A stretch of 54,174 nucleotides of DNA from Chroococcus sp. CMT-3BRIN-NPC107 (GCA_019359635.1 JAHHGY010000019.1:1-54174); one strand, 5' to 3'; shown: positions 8,226-15,786, numbered from the stretch's first letter. The notes: generated by a model from the sequence alone, not told the origin. Numbers and translations: made by a program.

Positions 8226-9059
8226 ATGCAGATAAAAGGCAAGAAGATCGTAATTTTCCTTGTTGCTTTTTACTGTGTTTTTTTGAGTTTTTGCGGTGCA
8301 AGTAGCGCCGCCGAACTTAAAGAAATTAAACGCCGGGGCTACTTAACGGTGGCTGTAAAAGACAATTTGCGTCCTTTAGGCTTTCGGGATGCTCAAGGAA
8401 ATTTACAAGGGTTAGAAATTGATGTAGCTAGGCGCTTGGCGCAAGACTTGTTAGGAAAGCCCGAATCTGTAAAATTGCAACCAACCGAAAATAGGCACAG
8501 ACTTACAGAAGTTGTAGCAGATCGAGTAGATATAGCGATCGCCAACTATACCGCTACCGAGTCTCGCGCCCGATTAGTTAGCTTTAGTTTGCCTTACTAT
8601 TTTGACGGTACGGCTTTAATTACTAAAGATGCCGCGATTCAAAAATTGGGCGATGTTGTTAGAAGCAAAATTGCCGTTATCAATGGTTCTAGTACTATTG
8701 CCAGTGTCCGTTACTTGTTACCACAGGCTCAATTAGTAGGAGTTGATAGTTATCAAGGGGCAAAGTTATTATTAGAAGCCAACGGTGCAGTGGCGTTTGC
8801 GGGGGATGCCAGCGTCTTGACAGGCTGGAAACAACAATTTGGCGAGCGCTATAAACTTCTACCAACTTTAATCGGTGCAGAACCCCTAGCGGTCGTAATG
8901 CCGAAAGGTTTACAGTACGACCAGTTACGCCGACAAGTTAATGATGCGATCGCGCGTTATGTATCAGATGGTTGGCTAGAAGCAAGAGTTAGTTATTGGG
9001 GTTTGCCTAATCCCACTTCTAGAACTAGAGGTGGCAATATAGAACAAGGTGCAGGCTAA
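8226..9059 (+). CDS. Periplasmic solute-binding protein, family 3 (amino-acid type)
   Basis: 277 aa. A signal peptide occupies about residues 1-29 with an AxA-like end (GASSAAE). The mature protein begins LKEIKRRGYLTVAVKDNLRP and shows the family-3 pattern: GLEIDVARRLAQDL (58-71), a TATESRARLVSFSLPYY switch near 109-125, and a C-terminal YVSDGWLEARVSYWG. These proteins deliver polar amino acids or other small ligands to ABC transporters, or serve as sensors. No permease or ATPase is adjacent, so the partner is elsewhere. The ATG directly follows the rplT stop codon, implying co-transcription with ribosomal genes, which is unusual. Confidence 0.85.
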   Translation: MQIKGKKIVIFLVAFYCVFLSFCGASSAAELKEIKRRGYLTVAVKDNLRPLGFRDAQGNLQGLEIDVARRLAQDLLGKPESVKLQPTENRHRLTEVVADRVDIAIANYTATESRARLVSFSLPYYFDGTALITKDAAIQKLGDVVRSKIAVINGSSTIASVRYLLPQAQLVGVDSYQGAKLLLEANGAVAFAGDASVLTGWKQQFGERYKLLPTLIGAEPLAVVMPKGLQYDQLRRQVNDAIARYVSDGWLEARVSYWGLPNPTSRTRGGNIEQGAG

Positions 9060-9083
9060 AACTATACTTTTTTAATCAGAGCA

Positions 9084-9608
9084 ATGGATAACTTACCGAT
9101 TTTATATCTTTCAATTTTAATAACTGTGCTACTGGGTAGTGGTGTAATTGTGTTGCGCCAAGTTTTGAAAACCCGCAAAACTGAAAATGCTTTGGGAAGA
9201 CTGCAAAAAAAACTCAATAAAGAAAAGGGAACTGTTCAAGAGAATTATGAGTTGGGCAGTATATATTTAGAGAAAAAAATGTACTCCCAGGCGATCGCTT
9301 TATTTCAAAAAGCCATCAAAGCCGCCGAACAAGAGAAGGAAGAAAATATTGCTCCCATCTACAATGGCTTAGGCTACGCTGCTTTTGCTCAAGAACAGTA
9401 CGACTTAGCAATTCGTCACTACAAGGAAGCTTTAAAGCAAAACCCTGATTATATTTTTGCGCTCAATAATTTAGGTCATGCTTACGAAAAGAAAAATTTA
9501 GTTGTTCCAGCGTTAGAAACTTACGAACAAGTCTTAAAATCTGAGCCAAACAATATTACCGCCAAGCGTCGCGCCGAATCTATCCGCAAACGGCTAGTTA
9601 CTTCTTAA
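9084..9608 (+). CDS. Ycf37-like TPR membrane protein
   Basis: 174 aa. One N-terminal membrane helix (about residues 5-24) is followed by three tetratricopeptide repeats: from 54 (ENYELGSIYLEKKMYSQAIA), 92 (APIYNGLGYAAFAQEQYDLA) and 126 (FALNNLGHAYEKKNLVVPAL). Length, topology and repeat number match Ycf37, which helps photosystem I assembly or stability in Synechocystis (from memory). The neighbourhood supports this loosely, as psbY lies just downstream on the opposite strand. A generic TPR protein of other function is the alternative. Confidence 0.65.
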   Translation: MDNLPILYLSILITVLLGSGVIVLRQVLKTRKTENALGRLQKKLNKEKGTVQENYELGSIYLEKKMYSQAIALFQKAIKAAEQEKEENIAPIYNGLGYAAFAQEQYDLAIRHYKEALKQNPDYIFALNNLGHAYEKKNLVVPALETYEQVLKSEPNNITAKRRAESIRKRLVTS

Positions 9609-9615
9609 AACCATA

Positions 9616-9649
9616 AAAAACCGACTGTTTTATTACGTAGTCGGTTTTT
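9616..9649 (+). terminator. Intrinsic terminator after the Ycf37-like gene
   Basis: AAAAACCGACT (9616-9626) pairs with AGTCGGTTTTT (9639-9649), forming a stem with a T-rich right arm 7 bp after the stop codon. The mirrored A run means it can also work on the minus strand for psbY, which ends at 9674. Confidence 0.8.
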
Positions 9650-9673
9650 AGCTTAAGTACAGCGATTTTGGGC

Positions 9674-9793
9674 TTATTTCTCTAAAAAGCCTTGAATTTG
9701 CTTAATAGCTGCAGGCGCAATATTAAAAACTGCCCAACTCGCGGCGGCAATTACTGGTAACAAGACTATAGCTACGCGAAAATCAATATCCAT
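9674..9793 (-). CDS. psbY: Photosystem II protein PsbY (39 aa)
   Basis: A small gene that a 60-codon cutoff would miss. The minus strand from ATG 9793 encodes 39 residues: [20 protein letters not shown], then [19 protein letters not shown]. This is the PsbY pattern: an acidic N-terminus, one membrane helix ending with a Trp, then an amphipathic tail with KQ. PsbY is a single-span subunit at the edge of photosystem II near cytochrome b559. A purine-rich sequence AAGAGAGGAC lies about 10 nt before the ATG and can act as ribosome-binding site. It faces the Ycf37-like gene across a shared bidirectional terminator. Confidence 0.9.
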   Translation of the reverse strand: MDIDFRVAIVLLPVIAAASWAVFNIAPAAIKQIQGFLEK

Positions 9794-9896
9794 CTGATTG
9801 TTGTCCTCTCTTAATTTAGAGATTAAAGTTTTTTAGAGTAGTTCTCATTTTTTATTTTTAGCTGAAACAGGCAAATAAGCTAGACCTTTTACCTAA

Positions 9897-10421
9897 TTAA
9901 TCTGTTGTAACCGCAAACCCCATATCTGTACCTCTGCCAGAGTGAACTAAAGCTAACTTTTTGTAACGCTGGGCGTGTTCTATAAGTTCGGTGGCGGTGT
10001 CGGTAGAATTTTCTTTAATTCGCTTTCCTGGTACGCCAACAATTAATGAAAAAGGCGAAACATCCTTATTTACAACCGCCCCCGCCCCAATAATACTACC
10101 CGTACCAACGCGCACCCCGTCCAAAATTATCGCCCCAATCCCTATTAAACTACCGCGTTCGATATAAGCGCTGTGAATTACCGCCCGATGTCCAACAGTA
10201 ACAAAATCTTCTAAAATCGTTGGTTTGCCCGGATCTGCATGTAAAATTGCGCCATCTTGGATATTAGTACATTCCCCAATTTCAATTCGCTCTACATCGC
10301 CGCGAACTACCGCGCCGTACCAAATACTTACTCCTTTAGCTATCTTAACTCGACCAATAACTACAGCATTAGCAGCAACAAAAGCCGCCTGAGAGAGGTC
10401 AGGATAAATTAAGTAAGACAT
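9897..10421 (-). CDS. Gamma carbonic anhydrase family protein (hexapeptide repeat)
   Basis: 174 aa from the ATG at 10421 (MSYLIYPDLS). The frame runs 11 codons further upstream, but those residues do not fit the family. The protein has the left-handed beta-helix hexapeptide pattern (VVIGRVKIAKGVSIWYGAVV and onward). Three candidate zinc histidines of gamma carbonic anhydrases are present in ILHADPG and VGHRAVIH. The C-terminal helix is short. The family includes active CamH-type anhydrases, inactive YrdA-like forms and the CcmM N-domain; catalysis cannot be decided from sequence alone. It is downstream of its own promoter region and not obviously in an operon. Confidence 0.8.
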   Translation of the reverse strand: MSYLIYPDLSQAAFVAANAVVIGRVKIAKGVSIWYGAVVRGDVERIEIGECTNIQDGAILHADPGKPTILEDFVTVGHRAVIHSAYIERGSLIGIGAIILDGVRVGTGSIIGAGAVVNKDVSPFSLIVGVPGKRIKENSTDTATELIEHAQRYKKLALVHSGRGTDMGFAVTTD

Positions 10422-10601
10422 AATAGACAACAGAAGCGAATAGATTTCCAGCAAAATAGTTGTAAATGCTCAAGCTGATGCACTGTTCTAAGCACAATAA
10501 CATAGTGCTAACCTTCTATAAGGTAGGGCAGTGTAGAGTTAGCAAAAGTATTAACACAAAACCACTGGTGCTAGTGACAGAAATATGCTGATAAGCACTT
10601 C

Positions 10602-11108
10602 ATGATCAACTCAAGCTTACAATATCCAATTTTTGGTCCAGAGATTCAGTGTCCCCATTGTCGCCAAACCGTCCCGGCGCTGACACTTACGGATACTTAT
10701 TTATGTACTCGTCATGGTGCTTTTGAAGCCGATCCCAAAACGGGAGAATTAGTACATCTCCAATCTGGTCGTCACTGGAAACAATGGGGTGACGAATGGT
10801 ATAGGCAACATAACCATCCTGACGGGATTAGATTTGAAATTCATGAAGCTTTAGATCGGCTTTATACTCAGGGCTATCGGGCTACAAAGGTAATTATTGC
10901 CGTGCGTTATCAAGAACTAATTAGCGGCTACTTGGAACGCAGCATCCCTTGGCGGGGACAAGCAGAACAATCTCCCAAACTTTACGGATTACCTGTAGTT
11001 TTTAGTCCTAAGCCCGAAGTAGAACCGCGCTGGGAAGTAATTAATTTTGACTTGGAAAAAGAGCCGGGTGTCCCGGTACGTTATCCTTACTTTCGCTTGT
11101 TTGAATAA
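10602..11108 (+). CDS. Conserved cyanobacterial protein, TIGR02652 family
   Basis: 168 aa. The N-terminus has a zinc-ribbon-like pair CPHC (about 18-21), followed by a Cys and His in TYLCTRHGAFEADP. The rest matches, from memory, a cyanobacteria-restricted family of unknown function (TIGR02652), including LVHLQSGRHWKQW and RFEIHEALDRLYTQGYRATK. It is probably a cytosolic metal-binding protein. Its stop codon overlaps the start of the next gene by one base (TAATG), so the two are translationally coupled. Confidence 0.8.
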   Translation: MINSSLQYPIFGPEIQCPHCRQTVPALTLTDTYLCTRHGAFEADPKTGELVHLQSGRHWKQWGDEWYRQHNHPDGIRFEIHEALDRLYTQGYRATKVIIAVRYQELISGYLERSIPWRGQAEQSPKLYGLPVVFSPKPEVEPRWEVINFDLEKEPGVPVRYPYFRLFE

Positions 11109-11542
11109 TGCACCACGTTTCGATTCGTACGGCTAATATTCATAAAGCGATCGCCTTTTACGAACTATTGGGTTTTAATGTGTGCGATCGCTTTACTACA
11201 GGCTACACTCTGGCTTGCTGGATGGAAGGCTTGCAGGGACGCATTGAATTAATCCAAATACCTAAGCCAAACCCCGCTCCCGATGCTTTTAATGACGAGC
11301 ATTATGTTGGTTATTATCATTTATCTTTTGACCTTACCGAGACTGTCCCAGACTTAACAGATTGGCTGGAGTCTTTGCAACAACGTTTTGCCAAAGCTTA
11401 CCAAGAAATGCCAGAACAACATTCGCCGTTAAAGATATTATTACCGCCAGAACAGCAGCAAATCGGCAATTGTGTCTACGAAGTCGCCTTTATTGCCGAT
11501 ATTGATAACTTACCTTTAGAATTTATCCGTAAATTGGGTTGA
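11108..11542 (+). CDS. VOC / glyoxalase-like domain protein
   Basis: 144 aa. It begins MHHVSIRTANIHKAIAFYEL, the usual start of a vicinal-oxygen-chelate domain, with candidate metal ligands His3, Glu in RIELIQIP, His in YYHLSFDL and Glu in NLPLEFI. One VOC domain holds two beta-alpha-beta-beta-beta units, both visible. The family includes glyoxalase I and dioxygenases; the substrate is unknown. Coupling by TAATG to the TIGR02652 gene suggests a shared function in cyanobacteria. Confidence 0.8.
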   Translation: MHHVSIRTANIHKAIAFYELLGFNVCDRFTTGYTLACWMEGLQGRIELIQIPKPNPAPDAFNDEHYVGYYHLSFDLTETVPDLTDWLESLQQRFAKAYQEMPEQHSPLKILLPPEQQQIGNCVYEVAFIADIDNLPLEFIRKLG

Positions 11543-11624
11543 ATTATACCCCCCCACAGGATTGCATTTTCACTAAAATATAGTTTTGATTAAATAAAGT
11601 TCACATTAGGGTTAGAAAGTAAAT

Positions 11625-12377
11625 TTGTTAACCATAGCTACAGGCAGTTTATTGGCTTCAACCTTGTTGTATTGGACAACTTCGCCGCACTTAGCCTTAC
11701 ATATTCCTGACGGGTTCTTAAACTTCCCAACGATTGCTATCACATCGATCGCATCAATTGGGCTAATAGCCTTAGCATTGAACAAAGTACAGGCAGAATA
11801 TCAGGAAAAAGCCGTACCTTTAATGGGAGTGTGCGCGGCGTTTGTATTTGCGGCACAAATGATTAATTTTCCCATCCCTGGCGGTACTTCTGGTCACTTA
11901 CTAGGGGGAACTTTAGCGGGGGCTTTGTTAGGGCCTTGGGCGGGTTCTTTGGTGATGACGGTAGTATTTATCGTTCAAAGTGTCATGTTTCAAGATGGCG
12001 GCTTGACAGTTTTGGGAGCCAATATTTTTAATATGGGGTTAGTTGGTACGTTTGGCGGTTATTACCTCTATAAAGCAATTAGATTTGCTGTTGGGAGAAA
12101 TAAATTATCGGGATTAGTAATAGGAGCAGCGGTTGCTTCCTGGACAAGCGTTGTAGTAGCCTCCGCGATCGCCGCACTACAATTAGCAATATCTGGCACT
12201 GTACCTTTGTCTGTTGCTTTAACGGCTATGGCTACTTGGCACGTACTAATTGGCATTGGTGAAGCGTTGATTACTGTAGTTGCACTGTCATCTATTTGGC
12301 GGACTCGACCAGATTTATTTTACGATCCTCCCCGCAGAACAAGGGTTGCAACATCTCGTCCAGTTTCTAGGTATTAA
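11625..12377 (+). CDS. cbiM: ECF transporter S/M component for cobalt or nickel, CbiM
   Basis: 250 aa, six or seven membrane segments. The metal-binding start is seen as HIPDGFLNFP, and the core has PIPGGTSGHLLGGTLAGALL and the typical GANIFNMGLVG. In CbiM/NikM proteins the His near the processed N-terminus binds the metal together with backbone nitrogens. Here that His is residue 27, preceded by a hydrophobic leader, and the only start codons are TTG (11625 and further inside). The leader must be cleaved for the classical site to form. It is the first gene of a four-gene cluster. No cobalamin riboswitch was seen in the 82-bp upstream gap, so cobalt versus nickel is undecided. Confidence 0.9.
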   Translation: MLTIATGSLLASTLLYWTTSPHLALHIPDGFLNFPTIAITSIASIGLIALALNKVQAEYQEKAVPLMGVCAAFVFAAQMINFPIPGGTSGHLLGGTLAGALLGPWAGSLVMTVVFIVQSVMFQDGGLTVLGANIFNMGLVGTFGGYYLYKAIRFAVGRNKLSGLVIGAAVASWTSVVVASAIAALQLAISGTVPLSVALTAMATWHVLIGIGEALITVVALSSIWRTRPDLFYDPPRRTRVATSRPVSRY

Positions 12378-12380
12378 TTT

Positions 12381-12758
12381 ATGACTAATAATGTGCGATC
12401 GCGCAATTTTGCTTTTACTATTACAGGCTTAAGTATTGCCCTACTAATTGCTGTCTTCCTTTCCCCTTTGGCTAGTCAACATCCTGATGGTTTAGATCGA
12501 GTTGCCCAAGACCTCAAATTTGAAGATAAAGCCGCAGAAGATACTCCAGCTAGTAAAACACCTTTTGCTCAAGTATTTGACGAATATGCTCTAAAAGGCG
12601 TACCGGAAAATATTGCGACTCCCTTAGCTGGTTTAGTCGGAACTTTAGCAGTATTTGGTTTAGCTTGGGGAATTGGCAAAATTGCCGTACGGGGTTCAGC
12701 TTCCACAGAAAACGAGCAGTTGCCTTACTCCGACGATTCAGACTCGCAAATACACTAA
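12381..12758 (+). CDS. PDGLE-domain (CbiN-like) subunit of the metal ECF transporter
   Basis: 125 aa with two membrane helices (about 8-28 and 82-103). The segment SQHPDGLDRVAQDLKFEDKA holds the PDGLE-type motif (here PDGLD) found in cyanobacterial CbiN-like subunits. These small proteins load or gate metal in the CbiM/NikM component. It lies 3 bp after cbiM and its stop is immediately before the cbiQ ATG. Confidence 0.85.
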   Translation: MTNNVRSRNFAFTITGLSIALLIAVFLSPLASQHPDGLDRVAQDLKFEDKAAEDTPASKTPFAQVFDEYALKGVPENIATPLAGLVGTLAVFGLAWGIGKIAVRGSASTENEQLPYSDDSDSQIH

Positions 12759-13535
12759 ATGCTACTGCACGTTGGCGCTTTTAAGCTGGATATTGATAGC
12801 GAACATTACACCTATTGGCACGCGATCGCACCTCGTACCCGCTTGCTGTGCGCTGTACTATTTGTATTTGCTGTAGTTTTAACACCAAACGGACATTGGC
12901 AAACTTGGGCAGTTTACGGCTTAGGCTTATTTAGTTTAATTTTGCTTAGTCGTATTACTATTACCATTTTGTTGCAGCGATTAGCAGTAGAATTTGCCTT
13001 TGTGGGCGTTGTGCTAATCGGTACGCTATTTCGAGAAGGAGGAGAAGTAATTTGGTCTTGGGGAATCCTAAAAATTACCACAGTAGGATTAACCATTTTA
13101 GCCAGCGTCAGCATCAAAGCCATGCTGTCGTTAACAATGTTAAATCTCCTAACGCTGACAACCTCCGTTCCGGCCCTACTTCATGGCATGAAAGAATTAC
13201 GGATTCCGCCCTTGTTAGTTGCAACTTTAGCCTCTATGTATCGTTACATTAGCGTGTTAATTGGAGAATTTGAAGCAATGCGACGGGCGGCACTATCGCG
13301 TAACTTGATGAATAGTAATCGTTCTATCCGTTTAGTAGTGGGTAATACAATCGGGGCGTTATTTATCCGCACCTACGAGCGCGGAAACCGAGTGCATCAA
13401 GCGATGCTGTCACGAGGTTATCAAGGCATACCACCAATGGAAAAAATAGCCCCAGGAGGGAAGCAAGATATTGTAGCTTTGACTTTAACTCTATTACTGA
13501 CTCTGCTAGGGCAGGTCGTATACTGGCAAAAATAA
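12759..13535 (+). CDS. cbiQ: ECF transporter T component CbiQ
   Basis: 258 aa. It has five or so membrane segments and the two cytoplasmic coupling motifs of T components, seen as AMRRAALSRN (about 172) and AMLSRGYQG (about 216), which dock on the ATPase. The N-terminus WHAIAPRTRLL is typical of CbiQ. The start at 12759 is directly after the PDGLE stop codon. CbiQ couples ATP hydrolysis by CbiO to metal release from CbiM. Confidence 0.92.
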   Translation: MLLHVGAFKLDIDSEHYTYWHAIAPRTRLLCAVLFVFAVVLTPNGHWQTWAVYGLGLFSLILLSRITITILLQRLAVEFAFVGVVLIGTLFREGGEVIWSWGILKITTVGLTILASVSIKAMLSLTMLNLLTLTTSVPALLHGMKELRIPPLLVATLASMYRYISVLIGEFEAMRRAALSRNLMNSNRSIRLVVGNTIGALFIRTYERGNRVHQAMLSRGYQGIPPMEKIAPGGKQDIVALTLTLLLTLLGQVVYWQK

Positions 13536-13553
13536 TTTTTATCTGTTGTCTCA

Positions 13554-14342
13554 ATGCACCACAATCCAATCGCAATTCAAAACCTTAGCTATATCTACCC
13601 CGATGGAACTCAAGCACTACAAGGAATTAATTTATATATTGCTGCCAGCGAACGAGTAGCATTAATTGGGGCTAATGGTTCGGGAAAATCTACTTTGCAA
13701 TTGCATCTCAATGGAATTATTTTGCCCCAAGCAGGAGAAGTAATTATCGGTGAGTGGGCGGTAAAACCTGAAAACTTGCGATCTATTCGTAATTTTGTCG
13801 GATTAGTGTTTCAAAACCCCGACAATCAGCTATTTATGCCTACAGTTTGGGAAGATGTGGCTTTTGGCCCGATGAATTTAGGCTTGCGCGGTGCGGAGTT
13901 AAAAAAGCGAGTATTTGCCGCCCTGCACGCCGTAGACATCGATCCCCAATGGTACGGACAAAGAAGTACAGAGAATTTATCGGGTGGAGAAAAAAAGCGG
14001 ATTGCGATCGCGGGTGTATTAGCAATGCAGCCGCAAATCCTTGTATTTGACGAACCTTCGGCGCAATTAGATCCTCGTTCTCGCCGTCAATTGATTGAAT
14101 TATTGCAAACTTTGCCTTTAACACAGCTAATTGCTACCCATGATTTGGATTTAGCTTTAGAAATATGCGATCGCACGGTGGTACTCAGTCAAGGAAAAGT
14201 AGTATTTGATGGGGAAACTGAGCAAGTAATGAGCGATCCTGAATTTCTCCAGCAACACGCTTTAGAATCACCCCTTAGTTACAGTCGTCCTTATTGCCTA
14301 ATTGAACATTCTCCAGTAGTGAAATATTATTCTTTGAGTTAG
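13554..14342 (+). CDS. cbiO: ECF transporter ATPase CbiO
   Basis: 262 aa ABC ATPase. Walker A is GANGSGKST (about 38-46), the Q-loop lies in LVFQNPDNQLFMP, the signature is LSGGEKKRIAIAG (about 141-153) and Walker B is ILVFDEPSAQLDP, followed by the switch His in LIATHDLDLA. All catalytic residues are present. It ends the cbiM-PDGLE-cbiQ-cbiO cluster, 18 bp after cbiQ. A single ATPase implies a homodimer. The imported metal would serve cobalamin synthesis, compatible with cobU further along, or nickel enzymes. Confidence 0.93.
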   Translation: MHHNPIAIQNLSYIYPDGTQALQGINLYIAASERVALIGANGSGKSTLQLHLNGIILPQAGEVIIGEWAVKPENLRSIRNFVGLVFQNPDNQLFMPTVWEDVAFGPMNLGLRGAELKKRVFAALHAVDIDPQWYGQRSTENLSGGEKKRIAIAGVLAMQPQILVFDEPSAQLDPRSRRQLIELLQTLPLTQLIATHDLDLALEICDRTVVLSQGKVVFDGETEQVMSDPEFLQQHALESPLSYSRPYCLIEHSPVVKYYSLS

Positions 14343-14376
14343 AAAAGAAGTTTTGATTATTGTTTTAGAAGGCGCT

Positions 14377-14482
14377 GTGCGATCGCCTACAGTTTTTTGG
14401 ACTTCACACAATGCGATCGCGCTCTAACTTCTTTGGACTAAACACAGTGCGATCGCGCCTTAACTTCTCTAGACTCAATAAC
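14377..14482. repeat. Three degenerate ~35-bp tandem repeats, each with a HIP1 site
   Basis: Units start at 14377, 14411 and 14447. Each opens with TGCGATCGC in its first ten bases and continues with a T-rich block containing ggact or agact. Unit lengths are 34, 36 and about 36 bp. The array follows the cbiO stop and abuts the integron-like cassette region. It has no coding potential in the units; function unknown. Confidence 0.7.
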
Positions 14483-14528
14483 GAAACCGACTATCTTTGT
14501 TTACCTAATCCCGGCTAAAAATCGACAA

Positions 14529-14622
14529 ATTTAACAGGTGCGCTCGCTTCGGTGTAACGTCACGCTCAGCGACAAATTGTAACGGAGTAGAGATTTTGTC
14601 CGCTTGCAGCGCTTTGTTATAC
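14529..14622 (-). repeat. attC-like recombination site of an integron cassette
   Basis: On the minus strand the site runs from GTATAAC (R'' box, 14622-14616) through AAAGCGCTGCAAGCGGAC to GAGCGCACCT and GTTAAAT (R' box, 14535-14529), which fits GTTRRRY. Inner pairing is visible: GCGCT with AGCGC, and GACAAAAT with ATTTGTC. The length of 94 bp is within the attC range. It starts only a few bases after the HNH gene stop codon, as in integron cassettes. The decisive point is that R'' (GTATAAC) is the exact reverse complement of GTTATAC found ahead of the gene, as needed when the cassette is circular. Confidence 0.75.
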
Positions 14623-15480
14623 ATTTCTAGTCAATATGCACGGATGTTCGTGCATACTCTTCCAGTTGTTTTTTTACATCCTCAAATCTGGATTTTGCAG
14701 CTAAGTCGCCTCTGTTGGTCTTTAGATATTCCTCAAGATACTTAACTTCAATGTGTGCTAAGTCAACTCTAATTCTTTGCAGCCAATTCAGAGTCCCCAA
14801 ATTATGAAACTCCCAATTCCTATTGATGAATGGATTCTGACAATAGGGTAGATTAGAAAAAATATCTTTCGGTAAGCCTTTCATGGCTAACAATGACTCT
14901 AAGTCTTGCTCAAGGGCTTTGTCACTTTCATGCAATGTATTCAGTAGGTGTTCAATTCCATTGATCGTCTCTCTTGCACTATTTATGATATCGAAGAATG
15001 TAGACCTTCCTCTAACTTCTATTGCTAAGCCTGAATCAGCAAATATGTGATCAATCTGATTGATTCGCTCTATGCCACCCCAGTATTTCTCCATCTCTGC
15101 TGAAAGCTTATAGAGTTCAGACTCATCAATTTTAAAACTACTTTTCTCAAACAAGCGCTCATGATCATTCTTTATATTTGTTAGCCTTTCGACTGAGTAT
15201 TCCTCAACATCATTTGTCTCAATATGATGCGGGTAGCAAAAGAGCAACAAGTTTCCGTAACTTCGGCGATTCTCGTCATCACTATTTGCGTTATACCTTT
15301 CGCCTCCCGGCATAGCGGCTTCTATATGGCAGACTTGCCCTACAAATTTATGCTTCTCATTCACTAACGACTGAGTGCAGCCAGGAAATGCGCATTGGTT
15401 GCCTGACCTAGCGAAAAGCGCTCTAAGCGTTTCAGTTTTAGGTGTTAGCCGAGACATTCTGCTGCCTGGTGAATGTATAA
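14535..15480 (-). mobile_element. Solitary integron gene cassette (about 946 bp)
   Basis: The unit runs on the minus strand from the TTATAC after G15481 to the G of GTTAAAT at 14535. It holds one promoterless-looking gene with a 23-nt leader and an attC-like 3' end. Joining the flanks gives an empty site reading ATAATAAACAG-TTAAATTTGTC, a plausible secondary G-TT target. No integrase gene or second attC was found in the window. No GCGATCGC was found in the unit, although three lie within 160 bp of it, supporting foreign origin. Confidence 0.65.
14627..15457 (-). CDS. HNH endonuclease-like protein in an integron cassette
   Basis: 276 aa. The N-terminal 90 residues form an HNH nuclease-like module: Cys22 and Cys27 in CAFPGC, then QVCHIEAAMPGGERYNANS (41-59), then NLLLFCYPHHIE (69-80) with Cys74, His77 and His78. 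HNH proteins of this shape cut DNA and often belong to defence or mobile modules. The C-terminal 185 residues are helical, rich in Glu, Lys and Leu, and not recognised; they may be a sensor or a targeting part. Its stop codon is 4 nt from the attC-like site and its start 23 nt inside the other cassette boundary. A consensus TATAAT (minus strand, 15492-15487) sits just outside the cassette and could drive it. Confidence 0.75.
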   Translation of the reverse strand: MSRLTPKTETLRALFARSGNQCAFPGCTQSLVNEKHKFVGQVCHIEAAMPGGERYNANSDDENRRSYGNLLLFCYPHHIETNDVEEYSVERLTNIKNDHERLFEKSSFKIDESELYKLSAEMEKYWGGIERINQIDHIFADSGLAIEVRGRSTFFDIINSARETINGIEHLLNTLHESDKALEQDLESLLAMKGLPKDIFSNLPYCQNPFINRNWEFHNLGTLNWLQRIRVDLAHIEVKYLEEYLKTNRGDLAAKSRFEDVKKQLEEYARTSVHID

Positions 15481-15486
15481 CTGTTT

Positions 15487-15492
15487 ATTATA
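15487..15492 (-). promoter_or_regulatory. Candidate -10 element reading into the cassette
   Basis: Minus-strand TATAAT lies 6 bp outside the cassette boundary, so transcription would start at about the junction. No convincing -35 was found. It suggests the cassette landed beside a host promoter. Confidence 0.35.
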
Positions 15493-15494
15493 CC

Positions 15495-15665
15495 GAAATA
15501 TTCTGTATAATCTTTTACTTAAAAACGATATACAAGCAGCCCGATCGTTTTTTAGAACATTACATAGAATTTTTCTGCATAACACCCGTATCTGTAGATT
15601 ACATAGAATTTTTCCGTATATATAGCCTAAATAAGGGTATTGTACTGAATTTTTATGTATATTCT
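15495..15665. repeat. Degenerate AT-rich repeats in the 330-bp gap before the M16 gene
   Basis: ATTACATAGAATTTTTC occurs exactly at 15559-15575 and 15598-15614, 39 bp apart. Looser copies (GAAATATTCTGTATAA near 15495 and CTGAATTTTTATGTAT near 15646) extend the series at about 36-41 bp spacing. No spacer-repeat order of CRISPR type is present. The rest of this gap (to 15786) holds no gene I can support. Confidence 0.55.
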
Positions 15666-15786
15666 TTTAGACAATGCACCCATATTTAAAATGATTTGCC
15701 GCCGTTTTGGGTTGAAACTCCTTGCTTATAGCTAAGATCGGCTTAAGCCCACTGCTAAAGTACCGGAATTTAAAACGCATTAATGT

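Noticed and set aside
15559-15614. Two 17-bp exact repeats taken as a CRISPR remnant
   Set aside because: Spacing is about 22 bp of non-unique AT-rich sequence, copies degrade quickly, and no cas genes are present.
15375-15689. 104-codon plus-strand frame over the cassette edge
   Set aside because: It crosses the cassette boundary, overlaps the HNH gene antisense and consists partly of the AT-rich repeats.
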